DNA of 27,716 nt, from positions 469,842-497,557 of the forward strand of contig BJOX01000026.1 in assembly GCA_009731375.1 (NCBI GenBank). The letters are read 5' to 3'. The notes below the pieces were generated by a model. That model was given only the letters and a program-made list of their open reading frames with translations. It was not told the DNA's origin and made no database searches. The position numbers and the translations under genes were made by a program. The stretch is from Paulinella micropora (Eukaryota > Cercozoa > Imbricatea > Euglyphida). This document shows, in pieces, positions 1-8,968 of this stretch (positions within the stretch are counted from its first letter, which is position 1; every line of letters starts with the position of its first letter).

Positions 1-211
1 AAAAAGTCGGTAATACAACCAAACACAGTCCTCAAGAATGAGAATGATGTCTCGTTGTATTAGCTCAGTGAAGCCAAAAAGGAAAACGGCAACAGACCAG
101 GAATAAAATGGCATCAGGTCCAATCCGGACAAATAATACTGAAAAACAAGCTGGTGCACCTGTCACCAGGAAAAGGTACTTTTTACCGGCTATCCGGGGG
201 TGATGCCTACA
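1..211. repeat. Left terminal inverted repeat of the Maverick/Polinton element
   Basis: Read on the opposite strand, this stretch recurs at 24775-24985 with about four differences (a C/A substitution, and single-base length differences in an A/T run, a G run and near the outer end). Long terminal inverted repeats are a hallmark of Mavericks/Polintons, and everything between the two copies is consistent with such an element. The window starts at or just inside the repeat, so the true outer end and the target-site duplication cannot be seen on this side. Confidence 0.9.
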
Positions 212-439
212 TTACATTTTCCAGAAGCATTAGCAGACGATAGAAGGATTAAGAAATACACAAGAAGAGAAACGCTTCAACGATATAGCAAAGCCTTTAA
301 GTTTTGGGTTGAACAGAAAAACAAATCATTAGATGCTCCAACAATGTTGAATATCCACAAATTGCAAATTTGTGAAGTATCAATTATTGCACAACTTAAA
401 TTAAGGGTGATGATTGTATTAAATAATAATTTAATTTAA
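203..439 (+). CDS. Short hypothetical ORF at the inner edge of the left terminal repeat
   Basis: An open frame of about 78 codons begins with an ATG still inside the terminal repeat and runs into unique sequence. The first half is rich in charged residues (DDRRIKKYTRRE), and the second half looks like AT-rich drift ending in Asn/Leu codons. I do not recognise it. It has no TATA-like motif directly before its start, unlike most genes of the element. It may be the tail of a decayed gene or chance coding. Confidence 0.22.
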   Translation: MPTLHFPEALADDRRIKKYTRRETLQRYSKAFKFWVEQKNKSLDAPTMLNIHKLQICEVSIIAQLKLRVMIVLNNNLI

Positions 440-486
440 AATGTAAACCATTTAAAGAAATAAATTATATTACTTATAATATAGAT

Positions 487-696
487 ATGGGGAGACACAA
501 GAAATATCTCACACCCGAGGACAAACGAAATGCTAACTCCGAAAAGGCTCTCGCATATTACAAAAGAAATAAGGATGAAATTAATCAAAAGAGGAAGGAT
601 CAATTAAAAGAATGAAACAGAAAACTTAAGGAATATGAAGAAATGAAGGCGAAAGCATTATTAAAACAGCAAAAAACGAAAAATTATTTTTTATAA
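487..696 (+). pseudogene. Small basic protein, about 70 codons, interrupted by an in-frame TGA
   Basis: The frame starts with MGRHKKYLTPED right after a TATA-like motif (TATAATATAG) and encodes a Lys-rich, probably helical protein containing AYYKRNKDEINQKRK. That segment resembles short basic repeats seen in nuclease-associated viral proteins, but this is too weak to name a function. An in-frame TGA at 613-615 splits it, and the same frame continues to TAA at 694-696. A perfect 12-bp hairpin follows directly after the second stop, suggesting that the second stop is the natural end. The function is unknown. Confidence 0.5.
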
Positions 697-697
697 T

Positions 698-724
698 TAA
701 GTTGAATTATGTTAATTCAACTTA
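698..724 (+). terminator. Perfect 12-bp hairpin directly after the 487-696 gene
   Basis: TAAGTTGAATTA and its reverse complement are separated by three bases. The hairpin starts two bases after the TAA at 694-696. Its position resembles that of the larger palindromes that end other genes in this element, so it may mark the transcript 3' end. That role is inferred. Confidence 0.5.
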
Positions 725-832
725 TGAATGAATTTCATGTTAAAAGTAAGAAAATCTTATGTATATAAAAAAGATAAAACAATTTAATTTATTTCCATAA
801 TTTTTATATCCACGATAATATAAAAGTAAAAT

Positions 833-3800
833 ATGCCACCACCATTACCGCCAAGACCGACGAAGGAAAATGTAGAATTAGCGAAGGTAAGGGCGAATTT
901 GAGGAAAACTACAACCAGAGAAAACAAAAGGGAATTTAAAGTAGTAGAGTTAAAATCTAGGCGAGACAATAGATTAAACTCTCTTACATACGAGAAGCAA
1001 GGATTAGATATAAACTTTTATGATACTGACGCATTAGAGCGAGAGGTTCTACTTCCTATACTATTAGATGCAAAAAGAAAATTGTATGACAGGAAATGCT
1101 GATGTTCATATCACTATAACATACATAACAGACCACGAAGAATTCAATAGATATTATAAAAAGAAAACATTTAATTCTTTTCAAATAAAAAACTACGATG
1201 ATTTTATTGAAATGTTGAATGAGTTTAACATAAGCAATATTGAAGCATCTGGACTAGGTTATGCCAGGATTATTGAATATGCCAAGGTAGTAGTAGTTCA
1301 AGAAAACGGAGGAGGATGTTATGAGGGAAAATACAAAAGCAAACAAACGAAATATGAGGAAAGTATATTAATATCGCCCGCCAGCAAAAATAATAATTGT
1401 TTATTCTTCCTTTGTAAAGACATTCTTAATATGACACTTATTAACAGAAAAATATGTAATGATATTAGAAAACAATTCAATCTGTCTAATAATTGCCCTA
1501 TACCATTCTCTACCGCCGTAAAAATCCTTAACACTTTGATAAAGGAAGGGAAGACATACGAAGTAACAAATTCTCTAACAAAGGAGATAATAAGCACAAA
1601 CGAAATAGGAAAAGAAGCGGATATTATGATTTACTTAGAGAATAACCACTATTTTGCATTAATTAAAAGATGTAAAAAGAAATGTGAAAAATGCTTAACT
1701 AAGTATTTTACTAAACATACTTGTAATCCAAAAGTTATTAATTATGCGAATAGAGAAATATTAAAGAATGGAAAGAGAAATTTAATAACGAAGTCTCATA
1801 AAGAAAAATATAATAATAAAGATGAAGTTCTTCATTACGACCTAGAAACTTTTAGAAATAACACGCTTGCTGACAGCTTTGATATTCATGACTGCTATAT
1901 AGTCGGATATACTCAAGGGACGGAAGGATTTAAATATTATGCTGGTATTGATTGCATTTCTAAATTTCTTGATACAATCCTAGAGAGGAAGAAATTTAGC
2001 ATTAGAATGGACTAACAAACAACCACATAATCCAGTCAAGAAAGTAGCACATTTTAATATTTTCGAATTGTAAAGAGATTATTGAGCCGTTATTAATCAT
2101 ATGTGATTTGGTTTGATACCTCTTCTTATTAATTCCTGTTTAATAAAGTAGTGATCAAAGTTCGCCCCGTTAAAACCACGTATAAAATTGGTGCTTCTTC
2201 ATCTTTCTTCTTTTTCTTTCTGGATATGTGTAAGCATACTCAGGGGACATTAAAAGAAAACTTAGAAAATATGAAATGTAAAACTCTTAAAGGAGATTTT
2301 GACCACGACAAGGCAACTACTTGGGAAACAATGAGTGAAGAATTAAGAAATAAGTGTCTTGAATATTTGAAGTGTGATGTTATGGGGTTAAAAGAGTTAT
2401 ATGATAAAATAAACACAGAGATATTTAAAAAACACTCAGTCAATTTAACTTCATACATTTCAACTTCAAGCCTCGCCTTCAATATCTGGAAAAAAATGAT
2501 TGATGGTAAGCATGATGTAAGACTTCCAACTATTGAACAAGAGAAGGCGTTTAGAAAAGCAGTTATCGGAGCAAGAACATATCCAAGCAAAAAAAGATTT
2601 ATTTCAAAACAATACAAGGACTACTTAGCGGGGAAAATCACATTTGACGAATTAACCGATTATTTAGTTGATGCGGATGTCGTATCTTTATACCCAACAG
2701 CGATGCTTAATTTATTTATGGTTGGAGAAATTAAACTGGCTATCGCACCATTTGATTATAATAATCTTCCTATCGGTATTTACAATGTTGATTACATCTC
2801 ACCAAAAGACATATTACATTCAAGAATAGGACAGAGAAATAAAATGGGTTCATTAAAGTGGAATTTGACCGATATGAAAGACCAATGGCTTACAAGCGTT
2901 GATATTGAAGATATGATTAAGGAAGGCTACGATATAACGATTCATAAAGGATACTATACAGAGGAGGCAGAACCAGTATTCAAAGAATATATATTAGAAA
3001 TGATTAAGGCGAAAGAGAATAGCGAGAAAGGCACACCGCAATATTTATTAGCCAAACTATTTATGAATTCGTTATACGGAAGATGATACAACGACCTATC
3101 CCAACAGAAGCAGAATATATTAAATCAAATGAGGAGTATTGGAAATTTTGGACGAAAATTTATATATCTGATGTGGTTGAATTCAAAGATAAAGACGGAA
3201 ACAAACTTTGGCATGTATCTGGAATTCCTAGAAATGAAGTAATAATTGAAGAAAGTATTACAAAGTCTTCTCACTACGGAGCATTTATTCTAGCATATAG
3301 TAGGCGAATTATGTATAACTACATAAAAGAGGCTAATCCAAATAAAGACATAGAGGCTGATTTCTATTACACTGATACCGATAGTCTAGTGTTGCATGTT
3401 AGGTTTGCCAAACTAATCAAAAGACTTGGTGATAAATCTCTCGGAGGAATAACAGATGACTTAGGAGATTGTTGTAAGATAATAAGAGGAATATGGATTG
3501 CTCCAAAATTGTATATGTTAGAATTTACAACGAATGAAGCATTTCTCCCTTACATTACTAAGAATGACTTGAAACATAAAGACAAAGGAGTTCATATAAT
3601 TGAATGCTACGAAAATGAAGGAGTAAAAAAGAGATACTACCACCTAAGAGGTAAGGGGTTGAATTCAAAGGGGCTAAATCCAGAAGTATATGAAAAGATG
3701 GATTTAGGTGAAAGCATTGAAAATGTTAGAGATTTTCAAATGAAGAAAATCCATTTATCACGAAATAGCAAACAGCAAAACATTAACCATTTCAGCATAG

Positions 3801-3907
3801 TTCATACTACAAATATAAAAAAGAAAGTTAATGAGAATAAATGGTGTGGTCATGAGTTTATTAACAAAAATGATAGTATCCCTCACGGCTTCCATATCCG
3901 CTCCTAG
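833..3907 (+). pseudogene. polB: Protein-primed family B DNA polymerase, frame-broken
   Basis: This is the replicative DNA polymerase of the element, with exonuclease and polymerase domains. Visible motifs in order are: Exo I (DLETF, about 1839), a Cys/His cluster shortly before it (C-x3-C-x2-C-x8-H-x-C, about 1669-1720), an Exo III-like segment (YLKCDVMGLKELY, about 2364), motif A (DVVSLYPTAM, 2676), motif B (KLFMNSLYG, 3054) and motif C (YTDTDSL, 3368). The N-terminus probably begins at ATG 833, after TATAA, with a proline-rich start. The frame is broken near 1093, scrambled between about 2015 and 2200 where Exo II should lie, and shifted by one base at about 3082 immediately after motif B. 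The summed length of roughly 1000 residues fits Maverick polymerases. I place the 833-1093 piece in this gene because the two frames meet there, which is an inference. Confidence 0.9.
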
Positions 3908-3920
3908 ATTAATGTCGTGT

Positions 3921-3964
3921 GTCAACAAACGAGAATGAGCAAAGCGAATGAAAGTGAAGTTGAC
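3921..3964 (+). repeat. Intergenic palindrome P1 (after polB)
   Basis: GTCAAC and GTTGAC bracket a core containing GAGAATGAGC and AATGAAAGTGAA, the same core vocabulary as the other palindromes. It lacks the outer GATGTT/AATATC ends. It lies 14 bases after the polymerase stop codon and is the only member whose core runs in the same direction as the gene it follows. Confidence 0.6.
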
Positions 3965-4016
3965 AAATAGTTAATTAATTTTTTTCAGTAATTTTTTTAC
4001 CAGTCTATATACACCA

Positions 4017-4310
4017 ATGACAACCCTAACCAGACTATGTGAGAAGTTTGAAAAACTTTCAATTGAGAAGAAGAAGGAATTCTTTTCAGTAAAAGATGTG
4101 CAACAGATAATTGATGAAGAAATTAAGGCGATTGAAAAGAGAAAGGAAGGAAAACCAAAGGATACTTTTCCATTTGGTAAGTATAAAGGTAAGAAAATTC
4201 AAGATGTAGCGGTTATTGATAAGCCATACCTTGAATGGGTTATGAAACAGCCGTGGTTTGATAAATTTACTGACATTAAAAGTGAAGTAAAAAAAATACA
4301 TTTACAATAA
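4017..4310 (+). CDS. Small protein with an exonuclease X C-terminal-like domain, copy 1
   Basis: A 97-residue protein preceded by TCTATATACACCA directly before the ATG. The N-terminal half is a Lys/Glu-rich helix. The C-terminal half holds FPFGKYKGKKIQDV followed by DKPYLEWVM and a Trp-Phe, the pattern of the small domain found at the C-terminus of exonuclease X and in stand-alone phage and viral proteins. No nuclease active-site Asp/Glu set is visible, so this is the accessory domain only. A role in nucleic-acid binding is inferred. The following gene carries a second copy, so the pair looks like an old tandem duplication next to the polymerase. Confidence 0.75.
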   Translation: MTTLTRLCEKFEKLSIEKKKEFFSVKDVQQIIDEEIKAIEKRKEGKPKDTFPFGKYKGKKIQDVAVIDKPYLEWVMKQPWFDKFTDIKSEVKKIHLQ

Positions 4311-4337
4311 AAATTAATATTTACTTTATATATATCA

Positions 4338-4799
4338 ATGACTGACCTGAACACCAAACAAGACTACTTGAATGAAATTGAAAAATGGAGCCTTGATAGC
4401 GAAATTAAGAAACCTTCAATTAAATGGACTAAGCCTGATATTGTTTCTTTCTACGAGCAATATGAACCACGTGATGACAATGTGAAAGTAGTTATTCCGT
4501 TAGAAAACGTGTTGGACGAAGAACCAAGCATACCTTTTAAGGAGACTGATTTAAAAGAGACTGGAATTACCGAAATCAAGGCAAATGCAGGCGAAGAGAT
4601 AGCGCAAAAAGAAACCGATATTTTTCTTCAATATGGTAAGTATAAAAAAATGAAAATTAAAGATGTCGCTAAGATTGACAAACCATACCTTGAATATTTA
4701 ATTCAAGACCCTTATTTTAATAATAAAGATGCTGTAAAAAAAATATCTCTGATGTTTATCAACTTCACTTTCGTTGCTACCGCAACTCCCGTTTGTTGA
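4338..4799 (+). CDS. Small protein with an exonuclease X C-terminal-like domain, copy 2
   Basis: A 153-residue frame starting directly after TTTATATATATCA. It shares the domain of the preceding gene: QYGKYKKMKIKDV followed by DKPYLEYLI and then VKKIS near the end, matching VKKIH in copy 1. Between the start and the domain is an acidic linker of about 70 residues absent from copy 1. The last 14 codons (after about 4751) are read from palindrome P2, so the natural stop may have been just before it and been lost. The annotated end is therefore the observed stop, not necessarily the ancestral one. Confidence 0.75.
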   Translation: MTDLNTKQDYLNEIEKWSLDSEIKKPSIKWTKPDIVSFYEQYEPRDDNVKVVIPLENVLDEEPSIPFKETDLKETGITEIKANAGEEIAQKETDIFLQYGKYKKMKIKDVAKIDKPYLEYLIQDPYFNNKDAVKKISLMFINFTFVATATPVC

Positions 4800-4807
4800 T
4801 AAACATC
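4751..4807 (-). repeat. Intergenic palindrome P2
   Basis: Perfect 13-bp arms (GATGTTTATCAAC and its complement) surround a loop with an inner hairpin GTTGC-TACC-GCAAC. Judged by its core, it is oriented against the + strand gene that runs into it. The stop of the 4338 gene lies in its distal arm. Confidence 0.85.
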
Positions 4808-4838
4808 GTCTACCATTTTAATTTTTTTGTCCGTTTTC

Positions 4839-4896
4839 GATGTTTATGAGCAAGCGAAAATGAGCGTAGCAAATGAAAGCGATGCTCATAAATATC
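4839..4896 (+). repeat. Intergenic palindrome P3
   Basis: Arms GATGTTTATGAGC and GCTCATAAATATC pair over 13 bp with one G-T wobble. The core has GAAAATGAGC and AATGAAAGC. It ends the - strand structural gene: the TAG of that gene shares its last base with the outer arm. It lies 32 bp from P2, so the two convergent genes each have their own palindrome. Confidence 0.85.
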
Positions 4897-6133
4897 TATT
4901 GGTCTTCAATAAAATTAACGATAACACTTACATTTCCTCCATTATTAACCGTCGCGACAGACTTTTGTAAAAATGTTAGATTTTCACCAGGAGTCGTAAG
5001 TTCGCAGGTCAATAAGTTGGCTAGAAGTAGCATTAACATAAAGTTTAAGAATTACGTCTGTTATAACAGCACCACCGAGGGCAGTCGCACTAACGTCCTT
5101 TGACACGATTGAAGCTGTGGCATCAATATCAACAAAGTTCTCCGCCGTAAGTGTTCCAGTCGTTTTTACAATTCGCACTATATTAACTTTTGTGTCTTCG
5201 TTGGATATGCTTACGAGAGATGGATAAACAATTGAATAATTTGTTGCTGCACCATTAAAAAGTGATTTATTTTTTATGCTGAGAATCGGGCTTTCAGTGG
5301 TGCTCGCCTTTTCATCTCCTTCCGCTTCGTTTGTTATGCTTGAATTAATAGTGTTGGAGCCCTCAATAAACATACTACAACTTGCTGTTTTCAATGTTTG
5401 TATTCCTACATCATTATCATTTTTCATACGAGCAACAAATGGGAGAGTTGTATTCCGCAGACTGACACCTGTGTTGGCATTAGCATACTTAATCATATGG
5501 ACTTGCTGGAATTCGCCAGTGTTTGGGTTCTCAATTGAAAACTTAATAGCACCAAAACCCAAATATTGAAATTGAATTTGAAATACATTTCCCTTACTCC
5601 AATCCAAGAGTGGCATATCTTTGGTTCCATCGCACGGGTCATTCCAGTTTGCTTGTTGAATATATGAAACAACACCCCCTTTCGCATGTGCTATACAGAA
5701 ACCCGATATACCATCCTTATAAAAGTAGAATCCATTTTGCAAATTATTATCACCAATACCTATAAATGATATATATTCCTTAGTTTCATCAGTAGTCCAT
5801 AAAGCAGTGAAGTGGGTTAAAACTCCCATTCCCGTTCTGTATTTTATTTTTCTTTTGCTTTCCATAATGGCATTAGAAGTAATATCTGCTGTTGTTTTTA
5901 ATTCCGCCATATTATTCAAAAATGACACACTTGATTTTGTTTCTGTATTCGTCCATACCCGTGTATTAATGGTGTATGGAAAGATTTCCTGTAAAACTGG
6001 TGTCAATGAACTTGTTAGGCTTTCGCCAAAGGCAGTTTTCATATTTTGACCACCTACGTATCCATCATATCCGACTTTGACATTTACGAAGTCTCCGCCT
6101 GGATTTTGTGCGATTAAATTTCTTTGGTGAGAC
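4896..6133 (-). CDS. Predicted beta-rich virion structural protein, one late frameshift
   Basis: The main frame (ATG at 6133, MSHQRNLIAQ) runs about 383 codons to a stop at 4984. It then appears to shift near 5000 into a frame that stays open to TAG at 4896-4898, at the edge of palindrome P3. The protein is rich in Thr, Ser, Asn and Gly with alternating hydrophobic residues, typical of beta-sandwich virion proteins, and has no transmembrane segment. It lies directly downstream of the major capsid gene in the same direction, so co-expression as a late structural protein is likely. I cannot assign it to a named family; a fibre, vertex or minor capsid role is possible. An upstream in-frame TTG at 6162 is not needed. 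Confidence 0.65.
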
Positions 6134-6160
6134 ATTCGTGATCTTTTGCTTTCGTCTCCC

Positions 6161-6188
6161 AAACTATTTCAACCTTTTGAAATAGTTT
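6161..6188. terminator. Perfect 12-bp hairpin upstream of the 6133 gene
   Basis: AAACTATTTCAA and its complement are separated by CCTT. It lies between the end of the major capsid gene and the start of the 6133-4896 gene, on the side where other intergenic spaces have a second palindrome. Its sequence is unrelated to the GATGTT family, so it may be a functional substitute. That role is inferred. Confidence 0.5.
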
Positions 6189-6231
6189 TTCTTATATTAT
6201 TAACATTTAAAAAAATATTTTATCAAACAAC

Positions 6232-6285
6232 GATGTTTGTAAAACACGCGGGAGCCGTAGGTTGGAGCGTGAATTTACAAATATC
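6232..6285 (+). repeat. Intergenic palindrome P4 (major capsid 3' end)
   Basis: Arms GATGTTTGTAAA and TTTACAAATATC pair over 12 bp with one G-T wobble. The core reads CGCGGGAGCC...GGAGCGTGAA. The TGA of the major capsid gene overlaps its outer arm. Confidence 0.85.
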
Positions 6286-7835
6286 AACTCATCAAGATTT
6301 CAATCCCCTTCACAAGCACACTTCGTTGAAGAATGGCGAATGTGTAGTGATTGAGATTATTTCCAGCAGTAGTTGAAACGAACTCATATCGCCTCTCGGT
6401 GTCAAGGCTCAGACCACTTACCTCATATCCATCGGTATCCTTATCGCACAGCGGGCGGTTGCTATCCCAAGTATCCACGTGGAACCAGTTGTAATGATAC
6501 ACATTAGAATTCAAAATGGCACTACCCTTCAACTTATCTTTGAGAAGCACATAGTCTTCATTATTTGAGGTGTTAATATCAAATTGTTGAATACGACTTC
6601 CGTCAAGGGTTGTGTAATATGTCTGAATTTTAGACCCCTGAGCCTTTACGACTGGGGGCCCTGCCGCATAACCCGATGGCATATTGCTATTATCAAATGA
6701 AGTATTAGCACTCTCAGTGTTGTGGAAGGCGGATGTATAGATACGACGAATTCTTTCACCCTGTGAGCGGTTCATTTTTACGACATAGTTCTGTTGCGAT
6801 GATTGGAGGTTCTGCTTCCAAGCAATGGGATATTCAATTTTAAAAGGAAAGCCTTCACCAGCAATCTTTTGTTGAACCCCCACAATAACATTAGGGTCAG
6901 TCTCCACAGCAAGAAACAGATTTAAGTTAGAAACAGTAGCACCAACAGCAGTAGCCGCCGCACCAGTGGAAATAGAACTCGCATCAGTTCCATAGAATGA
7001 AGTGCGGGCGGTGCTCTCCCATACAATTCGTAGGTCCNNNNNNNNNNGGTGCTCTCCATACAATTCTAAAATCCAAAATTTCATTAAAACCAATAGTTTT
7101 ATCAAGTTCAAAAATTGTTCCAAACAGCATTCCCAAAGGAAACTTAACACTGATAGCAGGAGTATCCTTGTTATCAGTACCACCTTCAAAATACTTAGCC
7201 TCCTCAAAAGGAACATCAACAAGGCTATAAGTTCCAGCAGTGTTATCAGCGAGAGCGGTATCATTATGACGACGAACAGCAACAAGTGGCACTTTGTAGT
7301 ATCCTTGAACCGCCCCTCTTAAATCTGCAAGCACACCCGCATCGGTAATTGCTTTTCTTTCCTCTACGGTTCCAATTTCAACTTTTCCAGCATTACACTT
7401 TTGAAGCATAGCACCAGAATTACCTGTTTTCTTATCATCATCATAAGCACCATGGTTTTCAAGTGCCATAAATTTTTCATACTTAATTTCTGGTTTCCAT
7501 ATCACCTTAGTGTAATTACCCACATGTTGAAGATTACACAGATACTGCCCGCTTCGGCTTCGCAGTTCAATAGTTTTAATCATAGACAGACAATCCATAT
7601 AAATACGATTGAAGTGGCCAGCACCTGCAGCAGTAGGAGTGTAAGTAAATCGCAACACCGACCTCGCAAGGTTCAAAGGACGGGTAGGAATTTCAAATGT
7701 GCTTTCCATACCACCAGCAGTAGTAAGTGTGACATTTGCCGACCCTTCACGGCTAGTAAGTTTGTTCAATTCATACTTACCAGTGAGCAGTTCCTTAGTC
7801 TGATGGACTAGTTCTCCTCCATATTGGACAGGCAT
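6284..7835 (-). CDS. Major capsid protein (double jelly-roll type)
   Basis: This encodes the major capsid protein of the Maverick virion. It starts at ATG 7835 (MPVQYGGELVHQTKELLTGK) and ends at TGA 6284-6286. It looks like two overlapping reading frames only because of a ten-N gap at 7038-7047. The sequence on either side of the gap is a near duplicate (GGTGCTCTCC..CATACAATTC), so the gap is an unmerged overlap and the gene is probably single and about 500 residues, the usual length. The sequence is beta-rich with no signal peptide or membrane segment. The family call rests on size, composition and position beside the penton, protease and ATPase genes, not on a short diagnostic motif. Palindromes flank it on both sides (P4 at the 3' end, P5 twelve bases upstream of the ATG). 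Confidence 0.8.
7038..7047. other. Assembly gap (10 N) with duplicated flanks in the major capsid gene
   Basis: About 27 bases ending at 7037 and starting at 7048 are near-identical, differing by a few substitutions and an indel. This is the signature of two contigs that overlap but were not merged. Confidence 0.85.
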
Positions 7836-7846
7836 TTTTTCTTTTT

Positions 7847-7899
7847 GATATTTTAGAATTTCACTTCGTGCTTCGCACTATCGTTTATTCTAAAACATC
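7847..7899 (-). repeat. Intergenic palindrome P5 (upstream of major capsid)
   Basis: Arms GATATTTTAGAAT and ATTCTAAAACATC pair over 13 bp with one mismatch that becomes a G-U wobble on the - strand. The inner hairpin is GTGC-TTC-GCAC. It lies between an AT-rich spacer and the capsid start codon, so it could form a 5' leader hairpin. Confidence 0.85.
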
Positions 7900-7949
7900 T
7901 ATTTTATTTTATTTTTAAATAAATAATTGATATTAACTTACTTACAATC

Positions 7950-8021
7950 GATGTTCATAAATATCTCAAACATGTTTGAGATTATCGAGAATGACAATGA
8001 AAGTGCGGATTTATGAATATC
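7950..8021 (+). repeat. Intergenic palindrome P6 (penton 3' end) with a nested 20-bp palindrome
   Basis: Arms GATGTTCATAAAT and ATTTATGAATATC pair over 13 bp with one wobble. Inside is a separate perfect palindrome ATCTCAAACATGTTTGAGAT (7963-7982), and then a core with GAGAATGACAATGAAAGTG. The TAA at 8011-8013 that closes the continued penton frame lies in the outer arm. Confidence 0.85.
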
Positions 8022-8828
8022 TGGATTTCAACAAATTGAAGAATGAATCAAATAAACTAAAATAATTAGTTTCACGATAAATCAGTAGTGTTATAACTAT
8101 TCCCAAACCATTAAGATTTATTGCTTGGTCATTTTTGTCTGTCAAGTAAAACCTGAATACATTGTTTGAATTAGCGGACAATGTTTTACCATACTCAGAC
8201 CCGCTTCCATCATAGATAACGACCCAAAAGGAATTTCGTTGGCTGTGTATATTTATTGAAGCACATGATTATCACTTTCATTCACCAAATCAGATTGAAG
8301 ATACAGAGTTTTTTCACCAGTTAAAATAATTACATTTGGCGATTTGATAAAATCATTAGCGAAGAAATATGTTGAGTTTCTATCAAACCCCATTACCTCG
8401 TGAATACGGGTATCACCATCAAATATAAACCGCGGTTGAATACCTCCGTCATTTGAAACACTGAATGTCAATTTGCCATCCTCCGCTTCTGTGTTTGTAT
8501 TGTTGCTTGAGACAACATAAGTACAGTCATTTGGACTTTCCGTCGTCAGTACCTCGGCCAGTTTATTTTTTAAATTGTTCATTGTGTAGTTTCCCTCAGG
8601 TATCGTAATTAAAGCCTCATACCCGTCTTCGGATAATGTAAAAGTATTATATGGTGAAGCCACAGAGTAATACGATTTCGGCACATAAATATGAAGAATT
8701 TTACAATGTGTGGGATTGTCTAGCCCCTTCATATTGACTTCGTGTGTAAAGTCGCTATCTGTGCCTGTTATTCGGTTTTTGCTATTTATGTAATAGATAC
8801 CCGAACTTCTTCCTCCCTTATAGTCCAT
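8011..8828 (-). CDS. Penton-like minor capsid protein (single jelly-roll), one frameshift
   Basis: It starts at ATG 8828 (MDYKGGRSSGIYYINSKNR) and is open to 8253. The adjacent frame continues without a stop to TAA 8011-8013, giving about 272 residues, the usual size of the Maverick minor capsid protein. Features typical of that family are the SKNR..GT.SDFTHEV opening, IYVPKSYYSV, a TFTLSEDG strand and ITIPEGNYTMNNL. The continued part (starting near HSQRNSFWVV) contains FRFYLTDKNDQAI and ends within palindrome P6, which supports one gene with a frameshift near 8260 rather than an early stop. The start codon directly abuts palindrome P7. Role: pentameric vertex capsomer beside the major capsid protein (family knowledge). 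Confidence 0.82.
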
Positions 8829-8887
8829 GATATTCGTAAATCCACACTCTCGTTGCTACCGCAACTCTCGTGTGTTTTACAAATATC
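8829..8887 (-). repeat. Intergenic palindrome P7 (abuts penton start codon)
   Basis: Arms GATATTCGTAAA and TTTACAAATATC, then CCACAC/GTGTG, and an inner hairpin GTTGC-TACC-GCAAC identical to that of P2. Its last base is next to the penton ATG. A TATAAAAATATT stretch lies on its far side. Confidence 0.85.
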
Positions 8888-8916
8888 GCCTTTTCTTTTT
8901 TATAAAAATATTATTC

Positions 8917-8968
8917 TTTTATGAGCAAGCGAAAATGAGCGTTGCGAATGAAAGCGATGCTCACAAAA
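8917..8968 (+). repeat. Intergenic palindrome P8 (protease 3' end)
   Basis: TTTTATGAGC and GCTCACAAAA pair with one mismatch around a core (GAAAATGAGCGTTGCGAATGAAAGC) almost the same as that of P3. The protease stop TGA (8961-8963) is inside the arm. It lacks the outer GATGTT ends. Confidence 0.75.

Noticed and set aside
4984-6162. Start of the structural gene at 6162
   Set aside because: That start is a TTG inside or beside the 12-bp hairpin. The ATG at 6133 is a better start.
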